Source: Postechiella sp039985655
GTDB lineage: Bacteria; Bacteroidota; Bacteroidia; Flavobacteriales; Flavobacteriaceae
DNA: 64,000 nucleotides
Assembly: GCA_039985655.1 (NCBI GenBank)
Contig: JBDWSF010000008.1
Coordinates: 1-64,000 of the forward strand
Direction: 5' to 3'
This document shows, piece after piece, positions 26,490 to 34,147 of this stretch; within the stretch, counting starts at the first letter, position 1, and each line of letters starts with the position of its first letter. Under the pieces are notes generated by a model. It saw nothing but the letters and a program-made list of their open reading frames with translations, was not told where the DNA came from and ran no database searches. Both the position numbers and the translations under genes were made by a program.

Positions 26490-27383
26490 TTGAGCGAGTC
26501 AAATTCTTCATTAACAGCACCTTCTATGATTTCTGATTTTAAAGAAATCACAAAAATGCGTTTAGCATTAAGTGTTGTGTTTTCCTCACTTGCAGGTTAT
26601 TTATTGGGTGTTGAAACGGTAAATTTTAAAACCTTAATCTTATTGGCTTTTGGCGGGTATTTTATGGTGGGTGCATCAAACGCTTTCAATCAAATTATTG
26701 AAAAAGATTTGGATGCTTTAATGAACCGAACTAAAAATAGACCGATTCCAGCAGGACGTATGTCGGTGACTACAGCTTTTATTATTGCATCTGTTTTTAC
26801 TGTTTTTGGCATTGTTATTTTGTATACCATTAACAAACAAACAGCCATGTTTGGCGCGATTTCTATATTTTTATATACCTGTGTTTACACGCCTTTAAAA
26901 ACTAAAACACCAATTGCGGTATTTGTTGGAGCCATTCCGGGAGCCATTCCATTTATGTTAGGTTGGGTTGCTGCGACCGATGATTTTGGTATTGAACCAG
27001 GAACTTTATTTGCGCTTCAATTCTTTTGGCAATTTCCACATTTTTGGGCCATTGGTTGGTTTTTATTTGAAGATTATAAGCGTGGTGGATTCTTTATGCT
27101 GCCAACAGGAAAACAAGATAAAGGCACTGCAGTGCAAACTATAATGTATACAGTTTGGACGTTGTTAGTATCCATAATCCCAGTTTTTGGATTTACGGGT
27201 AGACTTCAACTTTCTGTAATAGCAGCAATTGTTGTTTTTATTTTAGGGTTGGGGATGTTGTATTATGCCATTCAATTATTTAAAAAAATGACAGAGAAAG
27301 CTGCTAAAACATTAATGTTAGCAAGCGTATTATATATTACATTGGTGCAAATTGTTTATGTAATTGATAAAATTATAAGATAA
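26490..27383 (+). CDS. ctaB: Protohaem IX farnesyltransferase (haem O synthase)
   Basis: 297 residues with about nine membrane helices of the UbiA superfamily. It attaches the farnesyl chain to haem b, giving haem O for haem-copper oxidases. Prenyl-diphosphate/metal motif NAFNQIIEKDLDALMNRTKNRPIPAGRM (about 63-90, given here in parts: NQIIEKDLD and MNRTKNRPIP) and FFWQFPHFWAIGWFLFEDYKRGG near 180-200 are diagnostic of CtaB/CyoE. TTG at 26490 is the likely start; the first ATG (26526) would remove 12 residues. It heads the oxidase gene block and is followed at once (2 bases) by coxC. Confidence 0.95.
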   Translation: MSESNSSLTAPSMISDFKEITKMRLALSVVFSSLAGYLLGVETVNFKTLILLAFGGYFMVGASNAFNQIIEKDLDALMNRTKNRPIPAGRMSVTTAFIIASVFTVFGIVILYTINKQTAMFGAISIFLYTCVYTPLKTKTPIAVFVGAIPGAIPFMLGWVAATDDFGIEPGTLFALQFFWQFPHFWAIGWFLFEDYKRGGFFMLPTGKQDKGTAVQTIMYTVWTLLVSIIPVFGFTGRLQLSVIAAIVVFILGLGMLYYAIQLFKKMTEKAAKTLMLASVLYITLVQIVYVIDKIIR

Positions 27384-27385
27384 CC

Positions 27386-27967
27386 ATGGATTTAACTCAA
27401 GGTACTTTAGAAGAAAAAAATAGTAGAGCAAAAAAAATGATGCTATGGTTTGGTATCGCTTCTTTAATAATGTCGTTTGCAGGTTGGACGAGTGCTTTTG
27501 TAGTCAGTAGTTCAAGACCAGACTGGTTAAAAGATTTTCAATTGCCAAATGCTTTTATAATAAGTACTATCGTTATAATATTGAGTAGTGTTACATTTTT
27601 ATTAGCAAAACAAGCTTTAAAAAAGGAGAACAGACAATTAACAACTATTTGGTTGCTTACTACACTTGTTTTAGGTGTTGTGTTTGTGATTGGTCAGTTT
27701 TCGGGTTTTCAGCAAATCATAGATGCGGGGTATAATTTTACGGGGCCAACGAGTAATGTAACGATGTCTTACATTTATTTAATCGCATTGGTACATATAT
27801 TACATGTCATTGTAGGCTTAATTTGTTTGTTGGTTGTAATTTATAATCATTTTAAACAAAAGTATTCGTCCTCTAAAATGTTAGGCTTAGAATTGGCTGC
27901 TACATTTTGGCATTTTATAGATATACTGTGGGTTTATCTGTTTTTATTCTTATATTTTGTGAAGTAG
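27386..27967 (+). CDS. Cytochrome c oxidase subunit III, first copy
   Basis: 193 residues with five membrane helices, the short form of haem-copper oxidase subunit III. Conserved features include the helix 1 segment KMMLWFGIASLIMSFAGWTSAF, the internal FSGFQQIIDAGYNFTGP, ALVHILHVIVGLICL and the terminal FWHFIDILWVYLFLFLY. Two bases separate it from ctaB, so both share the promoter at 26424-26454. Its closest relative in the window is the longer subunit III at 28250. Two subunit III genes in tandem are common in Bacteroidota oxidase clusters. Confidence 0.93.
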   Translation: MDLTQGTLEEKNSRAKKMMLWFGIASLIMSFAGWTSAFVVSSSRPDWLKDFQLPNAFIISTIVIILSSVTFLLAKQALKKENRQLTTIWLLTTLVLGVVFVIGQFSGFQQIIDAGYNFTGPTSNVTMSYIYLIALVHILHVIVGLICLLVVIYNHFKQKYSSSKMLGLELAATFWHFIDILWVYLFLFLYFVK

Positions 27968-28023
27968 TTTATTAGCAAATAGGCTTTTAATTGACTGTTT
28001 TATTAGGGGTTTGGCGGATATGT

Positions 28024-28147
28024 GCGTTAGGGATTGAGGCATTGTTGAAGCTCGCCGACGTAGGAGGAAGCGACTGCCGAAAGCCCGACCGAAGCGCTTC
28101 TTACAAGGTTTTTACCTTGTGGGAATTAAGCGAAGGAAACGCCCAAA
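28024..28147 (+). repeat. Dispersed structured element, copy B
   Basis: Begins GCGTTAGGGATTG, contains GAAAGCCCGACC, then a hairpin (28103-28109 with 28114-28120, loop TTTT) and ends CGCCCAAAT. It occupies most of the 282-base gap between the two subunit III genes; the rest of the gap is AT-rich with a -7 box near its end. Confidence 0.7.
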
Positions 28148-28213
28148 TAATTTTTAACTGTGAATAGTTTTTAATTTTTAAAGCGGTATATTTTATTAGA
28201 TGAATAAATTGAT

Positions 28214-28221
28214 TATTTTTG
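28214..28221 (+). promoter_or_regulatory. Putative -7 box (TATTTTTG) for the second subunit III gene
   Basis: Exact TAnnTTTG match 28 bases ahead of the ATG at 28250; -33 region is only T-rich. It suggests that the operon restarts after element B. Confidence 0.5.
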
Positions 28222-28249
28222 TCCAACTTTAAAAAAATAACCATTATAT

Positions 28250-29230
28250 ATGAGTACAGCAGTAGCAAATACTGGAACAGAAGGAAAAGCTTGGGGTGGC
28301 GGAAATGAGCCATTAAAAGCAAGTTATGGTAAAATGATGATGTGGTTTTTTATCGTATCAGATGCCTTAACATTCTCAGGCTTTTTAGCAGCTTACGGAT
28401 TTTCAAGATTTAAGTTTATTGACGCGTGGCCAATAGCAGATGAGGTGTTTACTCACGTACCATTTTTCCATGGTAACTATCCAATGATATATGTCGCGTT
28501 TATGACGTTTGTACTTATCATGTCGTCTGTAACTATGGTATTAGCTGTAGATGCAGGACACCATTTAAACAAGTCTAAAGTAACCATTTATATGTTTTTA
28601 ACCATTATTGGTGGGATCATATTTGTTGGATCTCAAGCTTGGGAATGGGGAACATTCATAAAAGGTGATTTCGGAGCTGTACAAACTAAAGGAGGAAATA
28701 TTCTTCAATTTGTTGATACAGACGGTAGTCGTGTAGCACTTAGAGATTTTGTTGTTGTTGATGCACATGCAGAAAGAACACAACACGAGAGTAAAAACGG
28801 TTTATGGTTTATAGGTGAAGGTACATTACCTAGCTATACAGTAGATGAAGTTTTACACGGATTAGAGTCGCATGAAAATGTATTAGTTAGAACTCAAATT
28901 ATAAATGAAGCAGGCGAGAAAACAGTACTTTCTAGAGCCGAATCTTTAAAACAAATAAAAGACAACGGTAAATTAGTAGTAGAAGGTGCTAATCTTCATG
29001 TAAACGAATATGGTTCACCATTGTTTGGAGATTTCTTTTTCTTTATTACAGGTTTTCACGGTTTCCACGTATTCTCGGGTATAGTGATTAATATCATTAT
29101 TTTCTTTAATGTGATTTTAGGAACTTACGAAAAACGTAAAAGTTACGAAATGGTTGAGAAAGTGGGGTTATATTGGCACTTTGTAGATTTGGTTTGGGTA
29201 TTCGTATTTACATTCTTCTACCTCGTTTAA
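28250..29230 (+). CDS. Cytochrome c oxidase subunit III, second copy with large periplasmic/soluble insert
   Basis: 326 residues. Helices match subunit III (SYGKMMMWFFIVSDALTFSGFLAAYGFSR; ITGFHGFHVFSGIVINIII; YWHFVDLVWVFVFTFFYLV), but between the helix ending ~GSQAWEWG (residue ~130) and the FHGFHVFSG helix (~275) there is an insert of roughly 130 polar residues (GDFGAVQTKGGNILQF...VEGANLHVNEYGSPLFGDF). Long subunit III proteins of this size occur in Flavobacteriia, so the insert is probably a group feature. Role of the insert is unknown. It is followed by subunit IV 58 bases later. Confidence 0.92.
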   Translation: MSTAVANTGTEGKAWGGGNEPLKASYGKMMMWFFIVSDALTFSGFLAAYGFSRFKFIDAWPIADEVFTHVPFFHGNYPMIYVAFMTFVLIMSSVTMVLAVDAGHHLNKSKVTIYMFLTIIGGIIFVGSQAWEWGTFIKGDFGAVQTKGGNILQFVDTDGSRVALRDFVVVDAHAERTQHESKNGLWFIGEGTLPSYTVDEVLHGLESHENVLVRTQIINEAGEKTVLSRAESLKQIKDNGKLVVEGANLHVNEYGSPLFGDFFFFITGFHGFHVFSGIVINIIIFFNVILGTYEKRKSYEMVEKVGLYWHFVDLVWVFVFTFFYLV

Positions 29231-29288
29231 TTTTTTTTAAAAAATAATTTTCATTTCCTTGAAAAAGGAAATCTAAAAAGCATTTAAA

Positions 29289-29669
29289 ATGGCACACGAA
29301 CATAAATTAGAAATATTTAAAGGCTTAGTTAAGTTTAAATCTAATACCCAAAAAATTTGGGGTGTTTTAATTTTTCTTACTATAATTACAGCTGTAGAGG
29401 TTGGTTTAGGTATTGTAAAACCAGAATGGGGAAATACGGTTGTTTTAAGTATGAAAGCACTAAACTGGATTTTCATCATATTAACTATTGTAAAAGCCTA
29501 TTACATTACTTGGGATTTTATGCATATGCGTGATGAAACTAAAGGGTTAAGACGTATGGTTGTTTGGACAGCGATTTTCTTAATTTTATACCTAATCTTT
29601 ATCTTATTACAAGAAGGGGGTTATGTCTTTGAAGTTTATGATAACGGATATATTAAAAAAGATTTTTAA
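29289..29669 (+). CDS. Cytochrome c oxidase subunit IV family protein
   Basis: 126 residues with three membrane helices. The prokaryotic subunit IV pattern is visible: soluble N terminus, TIITAVEVGLGIVKPEW, VKAYYITWDFMHMRDETKGLRR and a final helix FLILYLIFILLQEGGYVF. Subunit IV stabilises the oxidase around subunits I and III. It follows subunit III and is closed by a hairpin terminator. Confidence 0.9.
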   Translation: MAHEHKLEIFKGLVKFKSNTQKIWGVLIFLTIITAVEVGLGIVKPEWGNTVVLSMKALNWIFIILTIVKAYYITWDFMHMRDETKGLRRMVVWTAIFLILYLIFILLQEGGYVFEVYDNGYIKKDF

Positions 29670-29701
29670 TTAACTAGATAATTTTAGTTAAATAAGTATA
29701 T

Positions 29702-29728
29702 AAAGACGGTTTTTAAACCGTCTTTTTT
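29702..29728 (+). terminator. Intrinsic terminator after subunit IV
   Basis: Perfect 11-bp repeat arms 29702-29712 and 29715-29725 (the innermost pairs must open to give a loop), followed by T residues, 32 bases after the stop. Confidence 0.85.
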
Positions 29729-29736
29729 TATTTTTG
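29729..29736 (+). promoter_or_regulatory. Putative -7 box (TATTTTTG) immediately after the terminator
   Basis: Exact TAnnTTTG match overlapping the T tail of the terminator and 26 bases ahead of the ATG at 29763, a back-to-back terminator/promoter arrangement. There is no TTG at -33. Confidence 0.45.
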
Positions 29737-29762
29737 CACGGTATTAAAAAAGTAGATGTTTA

Positions 29763-30473
29763 ATGGATTATAAGAAAGTGAGTCGGTATGTTGTTTTAGG
29801 AATTTTATTCTTTCTTCCTGTTACTTTTTTATTGTTTCTATATCCTGCAACACATAATTATACACCACTCGATATTGTAAATGAGTCTGTTAGAGATATA
29901 GGTAGGTTTACATCCGAAGCCGAAAGCCCTGTTCTACTTAAAGAATATATTACTGTGCTTGGTTTTTTTGGTAAATATCCTATGGATAAAGCGACAACAG
30001 CATTGAATTTAAAAGAACTCGTTTACGATACATTTAAAGGGTTTAAAAAATTTCAAGTTGTCATTGTAATGCCAACTGGCACAGAGGAAGCAGTAAAACA
30101 ACTTAAACAAGAAATTAGTTCATATCAAGATCTTCGTTTTTGGCATTTTGTTTTTGGTGAGCCAACATCTATTCAAAATGTGTTTAATAGTTTAAAAAGT
30201 AAAGTCTCCTTACGACATGATTATTCAACAGATCATGTTTATATTATCGATAAAGATTTAAATCAAAGAGGGCGTTTAGACGATAGAACAGATAATGAAT
30301 TGGAAAAGAATAAACCTATTTATGGTTTGTCTTCTTTTGATTGTATAGAAGTTGCTGAAATTAAAAATAAAATGAGCGAAGACATGCGTATTTTATTTAC
30401 AGAATACAGACAAAAACGTAAAGGTGAATTTAATTCGGATACTCGTCGAGCTAGTGATTTAAAATCTGAATAA
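29763..30473 (+). CDS. SCO-like membrane-anchored protein lacking the CxxxC copper site
   Basis: 236 residues: N-terminal membrane anchor (YVVLGILFFLPVTFLLFLYPA, about 9-29) and a soluble domain. The second half can be aligned by eye with the neighbouring SCO protein: FWHFVFGEPTSIQNVFNS against NWHFLTGDKDAIYKLSNE, DHVYIIDKDLNQRGRLDD against SGNFALIDKNGFIRSRKDD, and similar C-terminal helices. The CxxxC copper/redox motif is missing; the only cysteine is in SFDCIEVAEIK. I infer a thioredoxin-fold SCO paralogue that has lost its catalytic cysteines. Position between subunit IV and SCO points to oxidase assembly. Function is unknown. Confidence 0.75.
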   Translation: MDYKKVSRYVVLGILFFLPVTFLLFLYPATHNYTPLDIVNESVRDIGRFTSEAESPVLLKEYITVLGFFGKYPMDKATTALNLKELVYDTFKGFKKFQVVIVMPTGTEEAVKQLKQEISSYQDLRFWHFVFGEPTSIQNVFNSLKSKVSLRHDYSTDHVYIIDKDLNQRGRLDDRTDNELEKNKPIYGLSSFDCIEVAEIKNKMSEDMRILFTEYRQKRKGEFNSDTRRASDLKSE

Positions 30474-30485
30474 ATTTAAACGAGA

Positions 30486-30513
30486 TTGTTATTCCTGCAA
30501 AGGCAGGAATCCA
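30486..30513. repeat. Short palindromic dispersed repeat upstream of sco
   Basis: ATTCCTGC and GCAGGAAT (30491-30498 and 30503-30510) form a perfect 8-bp hairpin with a 4-base loop. A variant in opposite orientation lies at 61601-61627. Confidence 0.7.
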
Positions 30514-30530
30514 CTTTTAAAGAAATTAAG

Positions 30531-31274
30531 ATGAAGAAAAATAATTATTCATATATAGGTATCGCTTTTATTATTCTGGTATTTGGGATTTATTTTATAC
30601 CAAGAATTATTGATAGAATTACTAATGAAGATGTAACACGAAACGAAAGTAGATCTGATCTTAAAGGTGATAAAAAACCGAAACCGTCAGATCTAGCTTT
30701 TATCGAAATTAATGGAGAGCCTAAAAAAGTGCCTGCTTTTTCATTTACAAATCAAGAGGGCAAACTCATTACCAATAAAGATTATATAGGCAAGGTTTAT
30801 GTTCTAGAGTTTTTCTTTACAACCTGTCCAACCATTTGTCCTAGAATGACTACTAACTTAGTGCAAGTTCAAAATACATTTAAAGATTTTGAAAATTTTG
30901 GAGTGGCTTCATTTACCATTAACCCTGCTCATGATACATCAGAAGTTTTAAAAGCTTATGCTGAAAAGCATGGCGTTACAAATCCTAATTGGCATTTTTT
31001 AACGGGTGATAAAGATGCTATATATAAATTATCGAACGAAGGGTTTAATTTATATACAGCCGAAGAAGAAAATGTTGCTGGTGGTTTCGAGCATTCTGGG
31101 AATTTTGCTTTAATAGATAAAAATGGTTTTATACGTTCTCGAAAAGACGATTACGGAAATCCAATTATATATTACAGAGGGATTGCTTCGGAAAGTGAAA
31201 AGGTTGATGATGACGGCGTAAAAGAAGAAATTAGTGACTTAAAAGTAGATATTAGAAAGTTACTAAACGAATAA
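30531..31274 (+). CDS. SCO1/SenC family cytochrome oxidase assembly protein
   Basis: A reading frame from TTG at 30486 exists, but its first 15 codons lie in a dispersed repeat; ATG at 30531 gives a clean N-terminal anchor (YSYIGIAFIILVFGIYFIP) and 248 residues. The copper-binding CxxxC is present as FFTTCPTICPRM (Cys99, Cys103), with the third ligand in GGFEHSGNF (His188). SCO proteins deliver copper to, or reduce, the CuA site of cytochrome oxidase subunit II, in the periplasm. Its neighbours (subunits III/IV upstream, DUF420 downstream) fit this role. Confidence 0.94.
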   Translation: MKKNNYSYIGIAFIILVFGIYFIPRIIDRITNEDVTRNESRSDLKGDKKPKPSDLAFIEINGEPKKVPAFSFTNQEGKLITNKDYIGKVYVLEFFFTTCPTICPRMTTNLVQVQNTFKDFENFGVASFTINPAHDTSEVLKAYAEKHGVTNPNWHFLTGDKDAIYKLSNEGFNLYTAEEENVAGGFEHSGNFALIDKNGFIRSRKDDYGNPIIYYRGIASESEKVDDDGVKEEISDLKVDIRKLLNE

Positions 31275-31297
31275 AGAATATTTAATAGGTGTTAAAA

Positions 31298-31831
31298 ATG
31301 AATAAGTCAGAAGAAGTTTTAGACGATAAAAAATATAACAAACTCATTATCGTTTTATCAATAGTGATTCCTGTTGCAGTTGCTATACTTTTTGGTGTGA
31401 AAATAGATTTGGAATTACCTGTGTTTTTACCACCAATTTATGCCACTATAAATGCGATTACGGGATTAGTTTTAATTTTAGCTGTCGTTCAAATTAAAAA
31501 AGGAAATAGACAAGGGCATGAAAAACTTATGAAGTTTGCTATTGGACTATCTCTTGTGTTTTTAGTGTTGTATATTCTGTATCATATGACGAGCAATTCA
31601 ACACCATTTGGTGGTGAAGGTGTTATTAAGTATGTTTATTATTTTATATTGCTTACGCATATTTTATTATCTATTGTTGTTATTCCATTTGTGTTAATTA
31701 CGTTTGTAAGAGGCATAACGAATAGTATTGAAAAACATAAAAAAATCGCAAAAATAACCTTTCCTTTATGGTTGTATGTTGCAGTAACTGGTGTTATTGT
31801 TTATGTCATGATTTCACCATATTACGTTTAA
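31298..31831 (+). CDS. DUF420 family membrane protein (CtaM-like)
   Basis: 177 residues from ATG at 31298 (an in-frame GTG at 31289 would add three). Five predicted helices; family pattern LPPIYATINAITGLVLILAVVQIKKGNRQGHEKLMKFAIGL split near residues 45-85, and LLTHILLSIVVIPFVLITFVRG, with histidines on helices. DUF420 proteins such as CtaM of Gram-positive bacteria help build haem-copper oxidases; in Bacteroidota they sit beside sco as here. The exact step is not known for this group. Confidence 0.88.
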   Translation: MNKSEEVLDDKKYNKLIIVLSIVIPVAVAILFGVKIDLELPVFLPPIYATINAITGLVLILAVVQIKKGNRQGHEKLMKFAIGLSLVFLVLYILYHMTSNSTPFGGEGVIKYVYYFILLTHILLSIVVIPFVLITFVRGITNSIEKHKKIAKITFPLWLYVAVTGVIVYVMISPYYV

Positions 31832-31865
31832 ATAACATTCTGAGCATAGCTACAGAATATGTATT

Positions 31866-32084
31866 ATGAAAAATAAAATAATCTTTTTTCTGATTTTTCT
31901 TCTCTTTTTTTTAGAGACCAATGCGCAATGTGCCATGTGTCGTGCAGTATTAGAAAGTGAGGAAGGACAAACTACGGCCGAGGGTATTAATAACGGTATT
32001 GTTTACCTTATGGCGATTCCATATATGCTTGTAGCAGGCTTAGGTTATTTTATTTATAGAAAATTTTATAAGTTAAAAAAGTAA
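31866..32084 (+). CDS. Small membrane protein with CAMC motif, last gene of the oxidase block
   Basis: 72 residues: a cleavable signal or anchor (IIFFLIFLLFFLETNAQ), then CAMCRAVLESEEG with a CxxC pair immediately after the cleavage point, then one more membrane helix (IVYLMAIPYMLVAGLGYFIY) and a basic tail. I do not know an experimentally assigned family. The CxxC placed on the periplasmic side, 34 bases after DUF420 and next to sco, suggests copper or redox handling for the oxidase. This is inference from position. Confidence 0.8.
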   Translation: MKNKIIFFLIFLLFFLETNAQCAMCRAVLESEEGQTTAEGINNGIVYLMAIPYMLVAGLGYFIYRKFYKLKK

Positions 32085-32169
32085 TAAAAATTTTTTGGCT
32101 TCATTTTTGTAACATTTCTTTGTTAAGTAAGTCTAATGTTAAAGTGCATTAAGCTTATGATTATTATTG

Positions 32170-32203
32170 TTGAGATTTATCTCAATTTAGTAAGATTAAC
32201 TAA
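32170..32203. promoter_or_regulatory. Candidate operator ahead of the macB-like operon
   Basis: Perfect inverted repeat TTGAGAT-TT-ATCTCAA (32170-32185), directly followed by a weaker TTAGT...ACTAA pair (32187-32203), ending 12 bases before the ATPase ATG. The position suits a regulator-binding site; no regulator gene is adjacent. Confidence 0.4.
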
Positions 32204-32215
32204 TCAATCAAAAAG

Positions 32216-32923
32216 ATGTTAAAAATCAATCAACTTCACAAATCTTATGCTATAGGAGATTCTAGTTTGCATGTTTTAAAGGGTATCGATCTTTCTGTAG
32301 AAGAAGGCGAAATGGTCGCTATTATGGGGTCTTCTGGTTCTGGAAAATCTACACTACTTAATATTATAGGTATGCTGGATGTACCCGACATAGATGGAGG
32401 GGAGTATATTTTAGATCATGTACCTATTAAAGATCTTACCGAAAAAAAGGCAGCGATATATCGAAATAAATTTTTAGGATTTATTTTTCAATCCTTCAAT
32501 CTTATTAATTATAAGAGTGCCATCGAAAACGTAGCACTTCCTTTATATTATCAAGGGATGAAACGTAAAGAGCGTTTGGAATTAGCCATGTTTCATTTAG
32601 AAAAAGTGGGTTTAGCAGATTGGGCTAAGCACTTACCAAAAGAACTTTCGGGTGGTCAAAAACAACGTGTCGCCATTGCCAGAGCATTAGCTGCAAATCC
32701 CAAGTTATTATTGGCAGATGAGCCTACAGGAGCTTTAGATACTAAAACATCCTATGAGATTATGGAATTCATTCAGCATTTAAATGATGAAGGAAAAACC
32801 ATTTTGATGGTCACACACGAAGAAGATATTGCTAATATGTGCAAACGTATTGTGCGCTTAAGAGATGGTGTTATTATGGAGGATAAAAAAATAGAACAAG
32901 TACGCGCAGAACAGTATGTTTGA
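32216..32923 (+). CDS. ABC transporter ATP-binding protein, MacB/LolD type
   Basis: 235 residues with all ATPase motifs: Walker A GSSGSGKST, Q-loop FIFQSFNLI, signature ELSGGQKQRVAIARAL, Walker B LLLADEPTGALD and H-loop MVTHEED. The sequence is of the MacB/LolD/FtsE branch that powers mechanotransmission-type permeases. Unlike MacB, the ATPase is a separate polypeptide. It overlaps the first permease by 8 bases and starts a five-gene operon (ATPase, permease, permease, adaptor, TolC) that spells a complete tripartite exporter. Confidence 0.95.
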   Translation: MLKINQLHKSYAIGDSSLHVLKGIDLSVEEGEMVAIMGSSGSGKSTLLNIIGMLDVPDIDGGEYILDHVPIKDLTEKKAAIYRNKFLGFIFQSFNLINYKSAIENVALPLYYQGMKRKERLELAMFHLEKVGLADWAKHLPKELSGGQKQRVAIARALAANPKLLLADEPTGALDTKTSYEIMEFIQHLNDEGKTILMVTHEEDIANMCKRIVRLRDGVIMEDKKIEQVRAEQYV

Positions 32924-34145
32924 TTTAGATCTTTGGCGAGAAATTTTTCAGAGTATTAATAAAAATAGAACTCGGAGTTTACTATCTGGTTTTACAGTGG
33001 CATTTGCTATTTTGTTATTTACTATTCTTTTTGGAATAGCAAATGGATTACAAAACACGTTTGCTGAGGCTTTTGTAGACGAAGCAACGAATTCCATTTT
33101 TATCTGGCCAGGAAGAACTACAAAGGCACATAAAGGGCTTCAGGCAGGACGGCGTATTCAATTTAAAAATGAAGACTACGATTATGTAAAAGATGAATTT
33201 GGAGATAAAGTCGAATTTATTACCGCTAGAATATATAAAGATGTAATTGCTACTTATAAAAATGAACAAAACAATTATCCGCTTAGAGCAGTTCATCCAG
33301 ACCATCAATTTTTAGAGAAAACAATTATTGAAGATGGACGCTATATAAATAATAACGATTTAAAAAATAAGACTAAAGTTGTTGTTATTGGTCGGTTAGT
33401 TGAGGAAGATTTGTTTATTAAAGAGGATGCTCTTGGGAAATATATTAATTTAAGTGGGATACCCTATAAAGTAGTTGGTGTTTTTAATGATGATGGAGGG
33501 GATAACGAGGAACGTATAATTTATATGCCAGTAACTACGGCTCAACGGATTTACGGAAATAACGATTATATAAATCAAATAAACTTGACATATAACCCAG
33601 AGATGGATTATGATCAAGCTTTATCATTTAGTACGTTGCTAACTAAAAAGTTAAAAGACAGGTTTTCGGTTGCTAAAAATGATCAAAGAGCTGTTAGAGT
33701 CCGTAATATGGCAGAAGGAACAAAGTTTATTAGCTATATGAGTTTTGGTATTACCATTTTTATTTTAGTAATAGGTATAGGAACATTAGTTGCTGGAGTT
33801 GTAGGTATTAGTAATATTATGATTTTTATTGTAAAGGAACGTACTAAAGAAATAGGAATACGTAAAGCATTAGGAGCTTCACCTAGATCAATTGTATCAA
33901 TAATTTTAATAGAATCTATACTTATTACAGCTATAGCAGGTTATGTCGGGTTGTTAATTGGAGTAGGTGTGTTAGAAATGGTTGGCCCTAGTTTAGAAGA
34001 GTATTTTATTAAAGACCCAGGAGTGAGTAATAGTTTAGTTATAGGGGCTACAGCAACTTTAATTATTGCTGGAGCTATTGCGGGTTACTTACCAGCAAAG
34101 AAAGCATCAAGAATTAAACCAATAATAGCTCTAAGAAACGATTAA
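32916..34145 (+). CDS. MacB-type ABC permease, first of two
   Basis: 409 residues: helix 1 near the N terminus (SLLSGFTVAFAILLFTILFGIANGL), a large periplasmic MacB_PCD-type domain (about 50-270), then three C-terminal helices with the FtsX/MacB signature IGIGTLVAGVVGISNIMIFIVKERTKEIGIRKALGASP. Overlaps the ATPase gene by 8 bases and is 2 bases from the second permease. The two permeases differ clearly in sequence, so a heterodimer is expected. Substrate unknown; such systems export peptides, lipids or toxic compounds. Confidence 0.93.
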   Translation: MFDLDLWREIFQSINKNRTRSLLSGFTVAFAILLFTILFGIANGLQNTFAEAFVDEATNSIFIWPGRTTKAHKGLQAGRRIQFKNEDYDYVKDEFGDKVEFITARIYKDVIATYKNEQNNYPLRAVHPDHQFLEKTIIEDGRYINNNDLKNKTKVVVIGRLVEEDLFIKEDALGKYINLSGIPYKVVGVFNDDGGDNEERIIYMPVTTAQRIYGNNDYINQINLTYNPEMDYDQALSFSTLLTKKLKDRFSVAKNDQRAVRVRNMAEGTKFISYMSFGITIFILVIGIGTLVAGVVGISNIMIFIVKERTKEIGIRKALGASPRSIVSIILIESILITAIAGYVGLLIGVGVLEMVGPSLEEYFIKDPGVSNSLVIGATATLIIAGAIAGYLPAKKASRIKPIIALRND

Positions 34146-34147
34146 TT

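Noticed and set aside
30486..30530. N-terminal extension of the SCO protein (MLFLQRQESTFKEIK)
   Set aside because: The codons fall in a dispersed palindrome and would place 15 unrelated residues ahead of a normal membrane anchor.
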